DNA of 64,000 nucleotides from positions 1,674,001-1,738,000 of the forward strand of contig NZ_CP158375.1 in assembly GCF_041021955.1 (NCBI RefSeq), read 5' to 3'. The stretch is from Caulobacter sp. 73W. Its GTDB lineage: Bacteria; Pseudomonadota; Alphaproteobacteria; Caulobacterales; Caulobacteraceae. Below are positions 1 through 9,300 of this stretch, piece after piece; positions within the stretch are counted from its first letter, which is position 1; each line of letters begins with the position of its first letter. A program made the translations under genes and the position numbers. Under the pieces are notes generated by a model. That model searched no databases. It had not been told where the DNA came from and saw nothing but the letters and a program-made list of their open reading frames with translations.

Positions 1-54
1 CCGTCCGTCGACGTATTCGTAGGCTTGCTGGAAGAGCGAGTATCGATCCTCCAT
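1..54 (-). CDS. Type IV secretion protein, probable VirB6/TrbL (N-terminal fragment, cut by window edge)
   Basis: Only the first 18 codons are in the window (MEDRYSLFQQAYEYVDGR). The ATG overlaps the TGA of the preceding eexN-like gene as ATGA, so it is translationally coupled to the operon. The call rests on position: in VirB-type operons virB6 follows virB5 and eexN. The fragment itself is too short to show the expected transmembrane helices. Confidence 0.4.
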   Translation of the reverse strand, partial: MEDRYSLFQQAYEYVDGR

Positions 55-290
55 CAGAGCCCTCCTTGCCGTATGCCGCGTTGGAAGAACTCCATGCGAG
101 CCTTGCGCTCGCGATCGACGCGCGACGCTTGTGCGTGTTCGCATTCGCCCCCGCGCTTGTGGCCCAAACGGCAAGCTTCGAGGACGTCATCCGCCACTCT
201 CGGATTGGCGATGAAGAAGCTTTCGCTGCGCGGCGCTGGCTCGCAGGCGGCGGCTAACAGGGCCAAGCCGGCCCAAGAAGCGGACTTCAC
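54..290 (-). CDS. eexN: EexN-like entry-exclusion lipoprotein
   Basis: A 78-residue protein with a short hydrophobic signal ending in a lipobox (LALLAAAC), so it is predicted to be a lipid-anchored lipoprotein. The mature part (a segment near FFIANPRVADDVLEACRLG with a second Cys before EHAQ) resembles the EexN family, which blocks redundant conjugative transfer into cells already carrying the element. The start is GTG, overlapping the virB5 stop by 3 nt; the stop overlaps the next gene as ATGA. Position between virB5 and virB6 is typical of eexN. Similarity is by pattern only. Confidence 0.6.
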   Translation of the reverse strand: MKSASWAGLALLAAACEPAPRSESFFIANPRVADDVLEACRLGHKRGGECEHAQASRVDRERKARMEFFQRGIRQGGL

Positions 291-988
291 TTGATACCCC
301 TCCGGAAAAACTCCATCCGGGCGCGTCGCTCCGTTGCGATGCGCTCCAGCTCCTCTTGCCGCTGCATGCGCGCCTCGGCTGCTTGCGCGATCGCCAGAGC
401 CTGCAGCCGCATTTGATCGTTGAGGATGAGCGCCTGCTCGGCGGAGATGCGGGCCTGCAGGTCGGCGACCGCTCGCGCGCTATCGGCCTTGCCGATCGCG
501 GCCTGAAGAGTTTGCAGGCCGGCCAGACGATCGGCCGACGCCTGTGCGGCCGCCTCCCCGACCGCCAGGTCGCGCGCCGCCAGATCGCCTTGCCGCTCCA
601 GGGAGGTCGTCGCCTCTGCCGCGGCCGGCGCGAGTTTGCGGCGGGCCTCGCGGATCTGACGCGCCCGGTCGCCGATGGCTCCAAGCGCCTCGAACTTGCC
701 GCTGGCCGCTTGCTGGAGAGCGTCCAGCTCTGGAAGTGCCCGGCGCAGCTCCGACCTCGAAAGCTCGGGAGCCACCGCGTCGATGGCGGACCGGAGATTT
801 AGACTGTCATGCAGACGCTTGCCCTCGGCCAGCTGCGCCTTGAGCGTGTCCAGCTGGTCGATGGCGGCGCGAAGCTCTTCGATGAGCTTGGCGTAGGCCG
901 TCGGGTCATGGACGATCACCGCAGCCTGCACCGGCTGGCCGATTGTCAAGGCGGCCGCCAACGCCGCTGCCTGAATTGCCCGCCTCAT
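287..988 (-). CDS. virB5: Type IV secretion pilus-associated protein VirB5/TrbJ family
   Basis: A 233-residue secreted protein with a signal peptide (MRRAIQAAALAAALTIG, cleavage near VQA-AV). The rest is almost entirely alpha-helical and Ala/Gln/Glu-rich, with the coiled-coil look of VirB5/TrbJ proteins, the minor pilus components involved in recipient contact. The start chosen is the ATG that overlaps the virB4 stop as ATGA; longer in-frame extension upstream lies inside virB4 and lacks a signal peptide. Helical low-complexity sequence makes VirB5 versus TrbJ hard to separate by eye. Confidence 0.65.
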   Translation of the reverse strand: MRRAIQAAALAAALTIGQPVQAAVIVHDPTAYAKLIEELRAAIDQLDTLKAQLAEGKRLHDSLNLRSAIDAVAPELSRSELRRALPELDALQQAASGKFEALGAIGDRARQIREARRKLAPAAAEATTSLERQGDLAARDLAVGEAAAQASADRLAGLQTLQAAIGKADSARAVADLQARISAEQALILNDQMRLQALAIAQAAEARMQRQEELERIATERRARMEFFRRGIK

Positions 989-3333
989 GGTTCGATCCCC
1001 AAGCTGTGTCGAAAGGGTGCACGCCAGGCGTCGGGCCGATCCCCAACCTCGTCCCGGATCCTGTCCAGCGCCGCCAAGGCCGATGCGCGGCCGCTCAGGA
1101 TCGCCACATGTTCGGGCAGGTCGCGCAGATCGAGCTCGGCGATCGCCGAGCTTCCGGCCTGACGGACAAGGAAGCCTCGCCCGCCGACACCGAGCTCGTC
1201 GCGCACAAGTTCGAACTCGCGCTCCGTGAGGCCGAAACCCTCGCGGTAATCGCTTTCGGCTGCCTGCGCGTTCGGCAGGAAAACATGCGTGGCGCACTGC
1301 TCGAGGATGGTTCGGGCGATCGGTGAGGCCAGCACGTCGGACGGCGATTGGGTCGACAGGATCAGAACCGCGTCCTGCTTGCGCCAGGTCTTGAGCCCGT
1401 CCCTGGCGAAAGCGCGGAACGCCTCATCGCCAAGCGTCTTCCAGAACTCGTCGATGGACACGATCAGCCGCCGACCGTCGGCCAGCTTTCCGATGCGATG
1501 CAGCAGGTACATCATCACCGGCGCACGCGCTTCGACGTCGTCGAGGATGGTGGTCATATCGAAGCCGATCAGGCGCGGCGCCAGGTCCAAGGCGTCCTCG
1601 TCCCCGTCCAGCGCCCAGCCGAGCGCTCCGTTCTCGCACCAGCGCTCGATCCTGGCTCCGAGCCCGTTGATGTCCTGCTGCCCCAAAAGGCCCCGCAGAG
1701 CCGAGAAGGTTCGTGCTTCACGCGGCAAGCGCAGCACCGACACCAGCGCCTCGTCCAGGAGCGCGGCGTCGGCTGGAGACGCCTCCCCTTCCTCGCCCAA
1801 CGCCATGCGCAGAACGAGCGCGCGGAGAAAGCCTGCGTCCGCCTCATCCAGGGCCTTGAGCGGCGCCAGTCCCGTCGACTTTCCAGACCGGAGGGTGTGG
1901 TAGGCGCCATCGCTGGCCCGCACGAAGATCTCGGCCCCGCGGTCCTTGTCGATGAGGACCCGGCGCGGAGAGAACCGTTCGGCCTGGGCCAGGATCAGGT
2001 TCTGCAGAACCGTCTTGCCGGAGCCCGACGGACCGCAGATGAAGGTGTGACCGAGATCACCTACGTGCAGGTTGAACTCGAAGGCCGTGCGTCCTCGCGA
2101 ACGCAGGGTGGTGAGCGGCGCTCCCCAGTGCGGCCGGGCGACGTGGCCGGCGGCGTAGGCATGGAGCGGCGCGAGACCGGCGAAATTGCGTGATGAGATT
2201 GCGGCCGGCCGTGTGCGGAGTCTGAAGTTTCCCGGAAACTGCGCCCAGAAGGCCGCCTCAAGACCCAGGTCCTCGCGCGCCGCCACAAGGCCGCCGCCGG
2301 CCAGCATCGCTCGCGCCGCGGACACATCGCGCCCTAGCCCGTCCGGTGTCCCGGCGAGCACCAGTACGCTGGCCTGATGCTCGCCCATGACCAGGCGGCC
2401 GCTGGCCAGATCGTCCATGGCCTGATCGAGCTCCTCGACCTGGGACGCCGCACGGTCGGCGGCGCTGACCATCTGGTTCTGCTTACGCCCCAAGAGCGCC
2501 TCACCGGCCGGCCGCGACAGGAAGGCGAAGGACTGGCTGATGATCAGCGAAAAGGGCGCCGCCAGGAGCGCGTTCCAGGCTCCGGGCCAGGTGGTGGCGG
2601 GATAGGCCTTGAGGCCCAGCATGGCGCCGAAGCTTTCATCTGCCGCTTGACGGATCTCGATGGTCTCGGCGCCGAAGATGATCCGCGCCTGGCTTAGGGC
2701 CTCCCCTAGGTGGCCGCGCACCAGTGGCGCGGGTCGCTCCCGACCCTCCAACACCGTCGCGAACACGGCCATCACCTCGCTCGCCCATCCCCCGCCATGC
2801 GCGATCAGCCCGAGCCGTCGAGGCCCCCATGGCGCCAGCAAGCGATCGAGGTCGCGCATTACGCTCTCGAGCCGATCAAGGCGGACCCGTGCCTGGTCGC
2901 CTGCCGGTGCCTGGCGGCGAAAGATTGATGCCAGGGCCGGAGCCCTAAGGACGACGGTCAGGAACATTCGGTTGGCGAAGAGGCCGTCGCGCTCGAGCCT
3001 GGCGCGTCGATCGGCGTCCAGCTGCGAGGCATAGGAAGATGCGAACCGCCCTTCGATCGGGGGAGCCCCGGGAAGTCGGATCAGGTGGTGCCAGAGCGCC
3101 AGATCTTCGGCGGCAAGGTTTCGCCAGGCCGCAGCCAGCGTTTCATGGAGTTGGTTTAGACGCGCGGCGTCCACGGTTTCGAAGGGAGTTCCCTCGATTT
3201 CGACCACCGCAACCAGCGCGCCGCCATCCAGGGCGATAATGCGATCACTCACGTGTCGCGCGTAGGGCAAACGGGACCTGGCGGTCGTCTCCCGTCGCGT
3301 GGCCCGTCTCACATGCCCGGAGCCATCAGCCAT
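985..3333 (-). CDS. virB4: Type IV secretion ATPase VirB4
   Basis: A 782-residue cytoplasmic or inner-membrane-associated ATPase that powers pilus assembly and substrate transfer. A Walker A motif (GPSGSGKT) sits near residues 430-440, and an acidic Walker B-like segment (RRLIVSIDEFW) lies downstream. The N-terminal half matches the CagE/TrbE/VirB family domain. Length is normal for VirB4. The ATG at 3333 lies 4 nt after the virB3 stop; the longer frame reading upstream to 3441 would overlap virB3 by more than 100 nt and is less likely. It couples to virB5 by ATGA. Confidence 0.9.
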   Translation of the reverse strand: MADGSGHVRRATRRETTARSRLPYARHVSDRIIALDGGALVAVVEIEGTPFETVDAARLNQLHETLAAAWRNLAAEDLALWHHLIRLPGAPPIEGRFASSYASQLDADRRARLERDGLFANRMFLTVVLRAPALASIFRRQAPAGDQARVRLDRLESVMRDLDRLLAPWGPRRLGLIAHGGGWASEVMAVFATVLEGRERPAPLVRGHLGEALSQARIIFGAETIEIRQAADESFGAMLGLKAYPATTWPGAWNALLAAPFSLIISQSFAFLSRPAGEALLGRKQNQMVSAADRAASQVEELDQAMDDLASGRLVMGEHQASVLVLAGTPDGLGRDVSAARAMLAGGGLVAAREDLGLEAAFWAQFPGNFRLRTRPAAISSRNFAGLAPLHAYAAGHVARPHWGAPLTTLRSRGRTAFEFNLHVGDLGHTFICGPSGSGKTVLQNLILAQAERFSPRRVLIDKDRGAEIFVRASDGAYHTLRSGKSTGLAPLKALDEADAGFLRALVLRMALGEEGEASPADAALLDEALVSVLRLPREARTFSALRGLLGQQDINGLGARIERWCENGALGWALDGDEDALDLAPRLIGFDMTTILDDVEARAPVMMYLLHRIGKLADGRRLIVSIDEFWKTLGDEAFRAFARDGLKTWRKQDAVLILSTQSPSDVLASPIARTILEQCATHVFLPNAQAAESDYREGFGLTEREFELVRDELGVGGRGFLVRQAGSSAIAELDLRDLPEHVAILSGRASALAALDRIRDEVGDRPDAWRAPFRHSLGIEP

Positions 3334-3649
3334 GACGGGCCACCCGATATGCGAGGGGGCTGTAGGACGATCCGCCCCACCGGCCGGCGCAGCGACTGCG
3401 CCCGCGTGTCTCCACGGCCAGCCAGAGCAGGCGGAGGACATGGTGATCGTTGGCGCAGATCGCTCTCAGCACGAAGTGCAGTGCAGGCGCGATCAGTAAG
3501 TAGAACAGGTCGCCGCTTGCCAGGAAGACGATGGACGAGGCGATCAGGTTGATCCCCATGGCCTCCATCGGAACGCCGAGCACCAGGGCCGGGCGCGTGC
3601 AGGCAAGAAACAACGTGTCGCGCGCCGGGACGCGTGCGGGCGACGACAT
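3326..3649 (-). CDS. virB3: Type IV secretion inner-membrane protein VirB3
   Basis: A 107-residue protein with a short polar N-terminus followed by two hydrophobic stretches (near residues 20-45 and 48-62, including INLIASSIVFLASG and LFYLLIAPALHFVL). This is the VirB3/TrbD pattern; these proteins help VirB4 and the pilin at the inner membrane. It starts 5 nt after virB2 and directly precedes virB4, the conserved virB2-B3-B4 order. The C-terminal 25 residues are Arg/Gly/Ser-rich and not typical. Confidence 0.75.
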   Translation of the reverse strand: MSSPARVPARDTLFLACTRPALVLGVPMEAMGINLIASSIVFLASGDLFYLLIAPALHFVLRAICANDHHVLRLLWLAVETRGRSRCAGRWGGSSYSPLAYRVARHG

Positions 3650-3654
3650 CGGCT

Positions 3655-4020
3655 TCAGGCCCCGCCGACGATCATGTCGACGATCGTACCGGCCCCGAAG
3701 ATGACGATGATGCCGACCACCACCGTGCCGGCCCGGCGAAGATCGATCTGTCCGAACATCCAGGCGACGCCGGTGAGGATCACCGCCAAGACCGCCAGGC
3801 CGCGAATGATGTCGGAATTGAGCAGGTCGATGATGTTTTGGATGAAGCCGCCCAGGTCACCGCCGGCAGTCTGGGCCCGCGCTGTGCTCGCTGCGGCCGT
3901 TGCAACTACGAGAACGAAGAACCCAATGCCAGGAGGCGCGTCCGGTCCCGGAGCGGTTGACCGAAAGGGCCACGAGGCTCGACTTTTCACTCGAAATCTA
4001 CGCGGGAGAAACTTTAGCAT
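3655..4020 (-). CDS. virB2: Type IV secretion major pilin VirB2/TrbC family
   Basis: A 121-residue protein with an extended signal peptide (cleavage near STARA-QT) and two hydrophobic helices in the mature part (RGLAVLAVILTGVAWMFG and AGTVVVGIIVIFGAGTIVDMI) separated by a short basic loop (QIDLRRAG). This is the VirB2/TrbC pilin layout. It is the first gene of the T4SS operon; about 190 nt of AT-richer DNA separates it from the XRE genes upstream. An in-frame GTG lies one codon before the chosen ATG. Confidence 0.8.
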   Translation of the reverse strand: MLKFLPRRFRVKSRASWPFRSTAPGPDAPPGIGFFVLVVATAAASTARAQTAGGDLGGFIQNIIDLLNSDIIRGLAVLAVILTGVAWMFGQIDLRRAGTVVVGIIVIFGAGTIVDMIVGGA

Positions 4021-4213
4021 CACCGCTCACCTCTCTGACTGCTTCAGCAGTCTGAGTTGACCGGTGTAGTTTAGTCCCTCGAAATCACTACATATCCGCC
4101 ATTTCGATTACGGATAGGCAATATTTTATTGTGAAGCTTCGCTCGGAGTCAGGCTTTCGACGTCAGCTGACAGTCCGCCTGCCACATTCTGGCAACCTTA
4201 CTGCCACTTCCAC

Positions 4214-4417
4214 TCAGAAAAATAACTCTGGGACTTTCACTCCGAGCGCGTTGGCAATCAGGATCAGCTTGGCGAGAGAAGCATTTCGCTTACCGGCTTC
4301 AATCCCCCGGTAGTAACTGAGGTCGGTTGACGCTTCGGCAGCGACTTCCTCTTGCGTGAGGTGCTGGCGTTCGCGGATTTCTCTAATTCTTCCGCCAACA
4401 TGCTGGTGCCAATCCAT
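4214..4417 (-). CDS. Small XRE-family transcriptional regulator (controller-protein-like), copy 1
   Basis: A 67-residue protein consisting almost entirely of one HTH_3/XRE domain (IREIRERQHLTQEEVAAEAS... LSYYRGIEAGKRN). It is a close paralog of the neighbouring regulator: both start MDW and share the TQE(E/D)VA and LSY(Y/F)R motifs with similar spacing. The ATG is chosen because it aligns with the paralog; a TTG three codons upstream is possible. Two GACTATAGTC palindromes lie 22 nt upstream, the expected place for autoregulation. Size and operator resemble restriction-modification controller proteins, but no restriction or methylase gene is nearby. Confidence 0.85.
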   Translation of the reverse strand: MDWHQHVGGRIREIRERQHLTQEEVAAEASTDLSYYRGIEAGKRNASLAKLILIANALGVKVPELFF

Positions 4418-4439
4418 GGCCAGCAAGGGGCATCGACAT

Positions 4440-4465
4440 GACTATAGTCTCCAGAGACTATAGTC
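4440..4465. promoter_or_regulatory. Tandem palindromic operator before XRE copy 1
   Basis: Two perfect GACTATAGTC palindromes (4440-4449 and 4456-4465) are separated by TCCAGA, giving a 16-bp repeat period. They lie just upstream of XRE copy 1 and immediately downstream of the end of XRE copy 2. The same arrangement recurs at 4699-4724. The format resembles controller-protein (C-box) operators of restriction-modification systems, where two dimers bind adjacent palindromes. Confidence 0.75.
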
Positions 4466-4466
4466 C

Positions 4467-4676
4467 CTATCGCACTACAAGCAGGTCGGGCAGCTCAACA
4501 CCGAGCGCGTCAGATATGCCCATCAGCAGTCGGACGGTGGGGTTTCTCTTCCCAAGTTCGACGGCTCGGAAATAGCTCAAATCGATCCCTGCAGCGGTGG
4601 CGACGTCTTCCTGCGTCATGCCCCGACGATACCGAATAGCGCGAACGTTTCGCCCGATGACCCCCACCCAATCCAT
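4467..4676 (-). CDS. Small XRE-family transcriptional regulator (controller-protein-like), copy 2
   Basis: A 69-residue single-domain HTH_3 protein (VRAIRYRRGMTQEDVATAAG... LSYFRAVELGKRNPTVRLLMGISDALGVELPDLL). It is the paralog of the regulator just downstream. Its promoter region is shared, divergently, with the ECF sigma-factor gene, and holds the second pair of GACTATAGTC-type palindromes. It probably controls its own transcription, its paralog and the sigma factor, linking the lasso-peptide uptake arm and perhaps the T4SS to one switch. The targets are inferred. Confidence 0.85.
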   Translation of the reverse strand: MDWVGVIGRNVRAIRYRRGMTQEDVATAAGIDLSYFRAVELGKRNPTVRLLMGISDALGVELPDLLVVR

Positions 4677-4698
4677 CGAGAGATGGGGGCTTTATGGT

Positions 4699-4724
4699 GA
4701 CTATAATCACCAGAGACTATAGTC
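4699..4724. promoter_or_regulatory. Tandem palindromic operator between XRE copy 2 and the sigma-factor gene
   Basis: GACTATAATC (4699-4708, one mismatch) and GACTATAGTC (4715-4724, perfect) are separated by ACCAGA. The pair lies 22 nt upstream of XRE copy 2 and 30 nt upstream of the divergent sigma-factor ATG. It duplicates the operator at 4440-4465, including the 6-nt spacer ending CAGA. Confidence 0.75.
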
Positions 4725-4754
4725 TCTATTCATCTTCACGGTACGGGTGCCGCA

Positions 4755-5252
4755 ATGGGTGGTGACACATCAGTAGTCCGTTTTGCGGAGGGGCGAGCGC
4801 AGGCCGACCTTCTTCGACATCGAGATTGGCTGAAGCGTTTTGTCTCGGCGCGCTTCCCAAATTCCAATGGGGATGACGTTGTCCAGGAAGTCTTCGTTCG
4901 CCTGACAGCGCGTCAAACACTTGATTTGGTTCGTCGGCCGAAGGCGTACTTGGCAAGGGTGGCAATTGGTATCGTCCAAGATCAGTGGCGACGCAAAAGC
5001 GTGCGTGATGCCGCGCAGCCTGAGCTGGCCTACACAGCTCCGTCGCATCTCAACGCCGATCAGGAGGAACTGGTCTTCTTGAAGCAGTTGGTAGGCTCCC
5101 TTCCTCCTGACTGCCGCGAAATCTTCATCCTCCAAAGGTTGTATGGTTTGACGTACGTGCAGATCGCGCGACAGACTGGCCTGTCTCTGAAGGCCGTGGA
5201 GGGTCGAATGACAAAAGCGCTCGCCCTGTGTGCTCGCAAGATGGCGGACTAG
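4755..5252 (+). CDS. ECF RNA polymerase sigma factor, FecI type (lasso-peptide uptake arm)
   Basis: A 165-residue sigma-70 family protein with region 2 (near residues 20-80, ending in a DQWRRK segment) and region 4 HTH (near 105-160, including LPPDCREIFILQRLYGLTYVQIARQTGLSLKAVEGRMTKAL). It is followed 10 nt later by a FecR-type anti-sigma gene and then a TonB receptor with an STN domain. In such trans-envelope circuits ligand binding to the receptor frees the sigma factor to transcribe the receptor operon. Its promoter carries the XRE palindromes. Base composition is somewhat lower in GC than in later genes. Confidence 0.9.
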   Translation: MGGDTSVVRFAEGRAQADLLRHRDWLKRFVSARFPNSNGDDVVQEVFVRLTARQTLDLVRRPKAYLARVAIGIVQDQWRRKSVRDAAQPELAYTAPSHLNADQEELVFLKQLVGSLPPDCREIFILQRLYGLTYVQIARQTGLSLKAVEGRMTKALALCARKMAD

Positions 5253-5262
5253 CTGCCCTCGT

Positions 5263-6228
5263 ATGATCGAAGACGTCGATAAGCACCGCGCCTCGGACGA
5301 GGCTGCGGCCTGGTTCTCCAGGCTGAACGGCCCACGTGTCACCGAGGAGGACCTAGCCGACTTCACTGCTTGGCGCGAGGTCGCCGCGAACGCTCGGGCG
5401 TTCGAGAAGGTGGACAGCTTCTGGCGCCGCGCCGAAGCTTTGAAGTCCGATCCGGAGTTCGCCGCCCAGACCCTCGCCGAACTGCGCGCAGCTCGGCCGC
5501 GCTCGCGCGCCCCGGCGCTGGCGATAGCAGCCTCCGTCACCCTGGCCGTCCTCGCTGGCGGCTATTATTGGTTTGTCGGAGCAGGCCGGATTTCGACCGA
5601 CGTTGGGGAGCTTCGCGTGGTGGCGCTCGACGATGGCTCGCGCGTCCATTTGGACACCCACAGCGCCATCCGCGTGGACCTCTCCTCGGCCGAGCGCCGC
5701 GTCGTCCTGCTGCGCGGCCAGGCTATGTTCGATGTGGCCAAGGATGCGTCGCGTCCGTTCATCGTGAAGTCCGGCGACTTGTCGGTGCGAGCGCTGGGAA
5801 CGCGGTTCGACGTGTCCCGGCGAGCGCAGGGCGTAAAGGTCATTCTTGCGGAAGGTGCCGTCGAGGTGAGGTCAGGCGAGCAGACCTGGCGCTTAAGTCC
5901 CGGCCAGCAAATCGACACCGGGCCTGGACGCTCGGTCCAGAGGACCAGCGTGGACGTAGGCGCGGAGACAAGTTGGTCCGAGGGCGTGTTGACCTTTCGG
6001 GACCGACCTCTGACCGAGGCGGTCGCGGAGATGAACCGATACTCGAAGCGCAAAATCCGTCTTGCGGACGGCGCCGGCGACGTCGGCAATGTCAGCGGCG
6101 TCTTTGAGCTAGGGCGCAGCGACGCCTTCGTCGCCGCGGTGACGACAAGTTTTGCTTTGGAGGCCGAACAAAAGCCGGATGGCACGATCGAGTTGAGTGC
6201 TCGTGACCATTCCGCCGCCTCAATGTGA
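5263..6228 (+). CDS. FecR-family anti-sigma factor
   Basis: A 321-residue protein: a cytoplasmic N-terminal domain (DUF4880-like, near residues 5-60, AAAWFSRLNG...), one transmembrane helix (LAIAASVTLAVLAGGYYWFVG), then a periplasmic FecR domain (DVGELRVVALDDGSRVHLDTHSA...) and a C-terminal STN-like segment. It should hold the sigma factor inactive until the TonB receptor signals. The ATG at 5263 is preferred over an in-frame GTG at 5230 that lies inside the sigma-factor gene. Confidence 0.9.
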   Translation: MIEDVDKHRASDEAAAWFSRLNGPRVTEEDLADFTAWREVAANARAFEKVDSFWRRAEALKSDPEFAAQTLAELRAARPRSRAPALAIAASVTLAVLAGGYYWFVGAGRISTDVGELRVVALDDGSRVHLDTHSAIRVDLSSAERRVVLLRGQAMFDVAKDASRPFIVKSGDLSVRALGTRFDVSRRAQGVKVILAEGAVEVRSGEQTWRLSPGQQIDTGPGRSVQRTSVDVGAETSWSEGVLTFRDRPLTEAVAEMNRYSKRKIRLADGAGDVGNVSGVFELGRSDAFVAAVTTSFALEAEQKPDGTIELSARDHSAASM

Positions 6229-6339
6229 AGTATTTTCGAGAACGCCTGAGGGTAAAGCGCCTCCTGGCGCGGCTCTAGGACTGACCGGGCATGCGACGCC
6301 GAAGAAGGTTCGGCGCGCGGCGGTCGGGAGGTTCTAGGA

Positions 6340-9300
6340 ATGTCAAATCATCGAAGCGCAGGTCAGCTGCGCCGAACCGCGATGGCGGGCGTCGCAGCCC
6401 TGGCTCTACTTTCGGCCCCGACGATCGGCCGCGCCGCGGCCGCGCCGGTTTTCATCGAGGCTGGCGGATTGGAGACAGCGCTGCTCGAGCTGGCGCGACA
6501 GACGCGCAGTCAGATTTTCTTCTCGACCGATCTGGTGCGAGGCAAGAGAGCGCCGCAACTGAATGGCCGGCTAACTGCTGACGAAGGGCTTGAGCGTCTG
6601 CTCGCCGGGTCAGGCCTTGGTTACGAGCGCAAGGCCGACGGCGTGCGGGTTGTCGTAGCCAGGAGCTCCGCAGGAAGACGTATCGCGGGACTGGAGGATA
6701 TCCCGCCCACGGGATTGGAGACGGTGGCGACGGAAGCCCCGCACCAGGTCACCGAGATCGTCGTGACGGGGAGCCTGATCCGCGGGGTGGAGGACGGCGC
6801 GTCGCCGGTGGTCATGGTGGAGCGCGAAGCGATGGACCGAGCCGGTCACGCGACCGTCGCTGAAGCCCTTCGCAACCTGCCGCAGAACTTCGCCGGCGTG
6901 GCCAGTGAGGAGAGCTTTGTCCTGGGTACGGACCGATCGGGCAAGAACGCCTCGCACGCCAGCGGCGTCAATCTGCGCGGCCTTGGCCCGGACGCCACGC
7001 TTGTGCTGCTTAACGGACGCCGCCTGGCGGGCGTCGGCGGCAGCGGCGACTTCGCCGACCTCTCCACCATCCCCGCCGCCGCGGTTGAGCGCGTCGAAGT
7101 GCTGCTGGACGGGGCGTCGGCGCTCTATGGGTCAGACGCGGTCGGCGGCGTCGTAAATATCATCCTGCGCCAGGCCTTCGACGGCGCGGAGACACGCCTG
7201 CGGGTCGGTCAGGCTGTGGGCGGAGGCGCCACGGAGCTCTTGGCTGCACAAACGGTCGGCCGCACCTGGGGATCGGGTTCGGCGCTGCTGTCCTACGAGT
7301 ACTACGATCGCGGTCGGCTCGGGGTCGAAGAGCGTGAGGCCACGAGGTCGGCCGATCTGCGCCGGCTGGGAGGTTCGGACTGGCGTCGTCCCTACGCTTT
7401 GCCCGGCAACATCCTTGGCCTGGACGCCGGAGGCTATCGCCCGCTCTACGCCATCCCCACCCTGCCCGCCGGCCGGACCCTGCGGCCCGGCGATTTTCAG
7501 GCAGGGCAGACCAACCTGGATGACTATCGACTCGGTTCAGATCTTCTGCCGAGCATGCGTCGTCATGCGGCCTACGGGGTGCTGCGCCAGAAACTGAGCC
7601 GCGATATCGAGCTGATGATGGACGCCCGCGTGGGCGATCGTCGATACGACCGTCTCACCGAGGCTCCATTCGCCATCGCGTCGGTCGGTAGCGCCAACCC
7701 CTACTTCGTCTCGCCCAACGGTTCGGCCTCCCACACCGTCGGTTACAGTTTTCGCCGCGAACTTGGCCCCTCGAAGGCTTCTGGTGAGATCAAGAGCCTA
7801 GGCCTGACCGTAGGCGCCAACATCGACCTTCCGTTCAACTGGCGGCTGGAAACCTACGGCGCCTTGGCGCGTGAAAAAGCCGACACGCATCTGCGCGGCG
7901 CCATCAACAGCACCTTCCTCGCCGAGGCCCTGGGCAGCACGCCGGACAACCCCGCAACCGCTTTCAGCCCGATGCGGGACGGCTACTTCAACCTTTTCGG
8001 CTCGGGCGCATCGAACGCCCCGGGCGTGCTGGCCTTCGTGGGCTCCGGCTACAGCGACAATACCTACAAAAGCGAAGTCTCATCGGTGAACATCAAGGCC
8101 GATGGACCAGTATTGGAGCTGCCTGGCGGGACCATGCGTCTCGCCGTCGGCGCTCAGCGCCGGTGGGAGTCGCTGAAAACCGTCGGCGTCACTGCTCTGA
8201 TCAGCCTGCCTCGGCCAACCTCGGGGGTTGAGCTTGATCGACGCACCGACGCGGTCTTCGCCGAAATCAACGCGCCGCTTTTTGGCGCGTCGAACGCGCG
8301 GCCATTGCTACGCCGGCTGGAGCTCTCGGCGGCTGTACGCCGGGAGAATTACAGCGACGCGGGTCTCGCCACGAGCCCGAAGATCGGCGTGGTGTGGTCA
8401 CCCGCCGAGACCCTGACCGTGCGCACCGGCTACGGGGAATCCTTCCGGGCCCCTGGCCTTCGCGAGGCCGGGGACCGGGCGGCGATTGGTCAGGTGTTGA
8501 GGAACCGCAATGGCGTGCAGGTCCTGGCCCTGCAGTTCACGGGCGGCAACCCCGACCTCGCGGCGCAAACAGCCAGCTCAACAACGGTCGGGGTAGAGTA
8601 TCGTCCCGCTTGGGCGCCGCGTCTGCAGCTGACGGCTGACGCCTTCTCCATCGCGTTCAAGGGCCGTATCGGCGCGCCGGTCTCAGAGACCCCGGCTTCC
8701 GCCCTGACCGACCCGAGCCTGGCGCCGTTCGTAGAGCTGATCAGTCCAGCGACGAACGCCGCCCATCTGGCGCGCGTTAATGCGCTGCTGGCCAGCCCCA
8801 ACTTCAATCTCCAGGCTGTCTTTCCGCCCGAGGCGTATGGGGCGATCATTGATGCACGCAACGTAAACGCGGCGCGCATCGAGGTTGAAGGCGTCGACCT
8901 GGCGGCGCGCTACGCCTTCAGCCGTGGCCAACACGATTTCTCCGTAAGCGGAGAGGCCAGTCACATCCGGTCTTACCGCCGGCAAATCACGTCCGCCGCG
9001 CCGTTCGTCCAACTCTCCGACACGCTCGGCTATCCAGTTGATTGGCGGGGCAAACTGAACCTCAACTGGACTCTCGGCGAACTGGGGGCCGGTCTGACTG
9101 CCAACTATGTGGGCAGCTATGCCAGCGAGACTGGAGCGCGCATCGGGGCCTGGACGACGGTTGACGCCCAGGTTCGATTTCAGCCCCGGCGAGGGCTGCT
9201 GCGCTCAACGAGCCTGGCGCTGACCGCACGCAATCTGCTGAACGAGCAGCCGCCATTCTACAATTCCCCCTTTGGCGTCGCCTACGACCCCGGACAGTCG

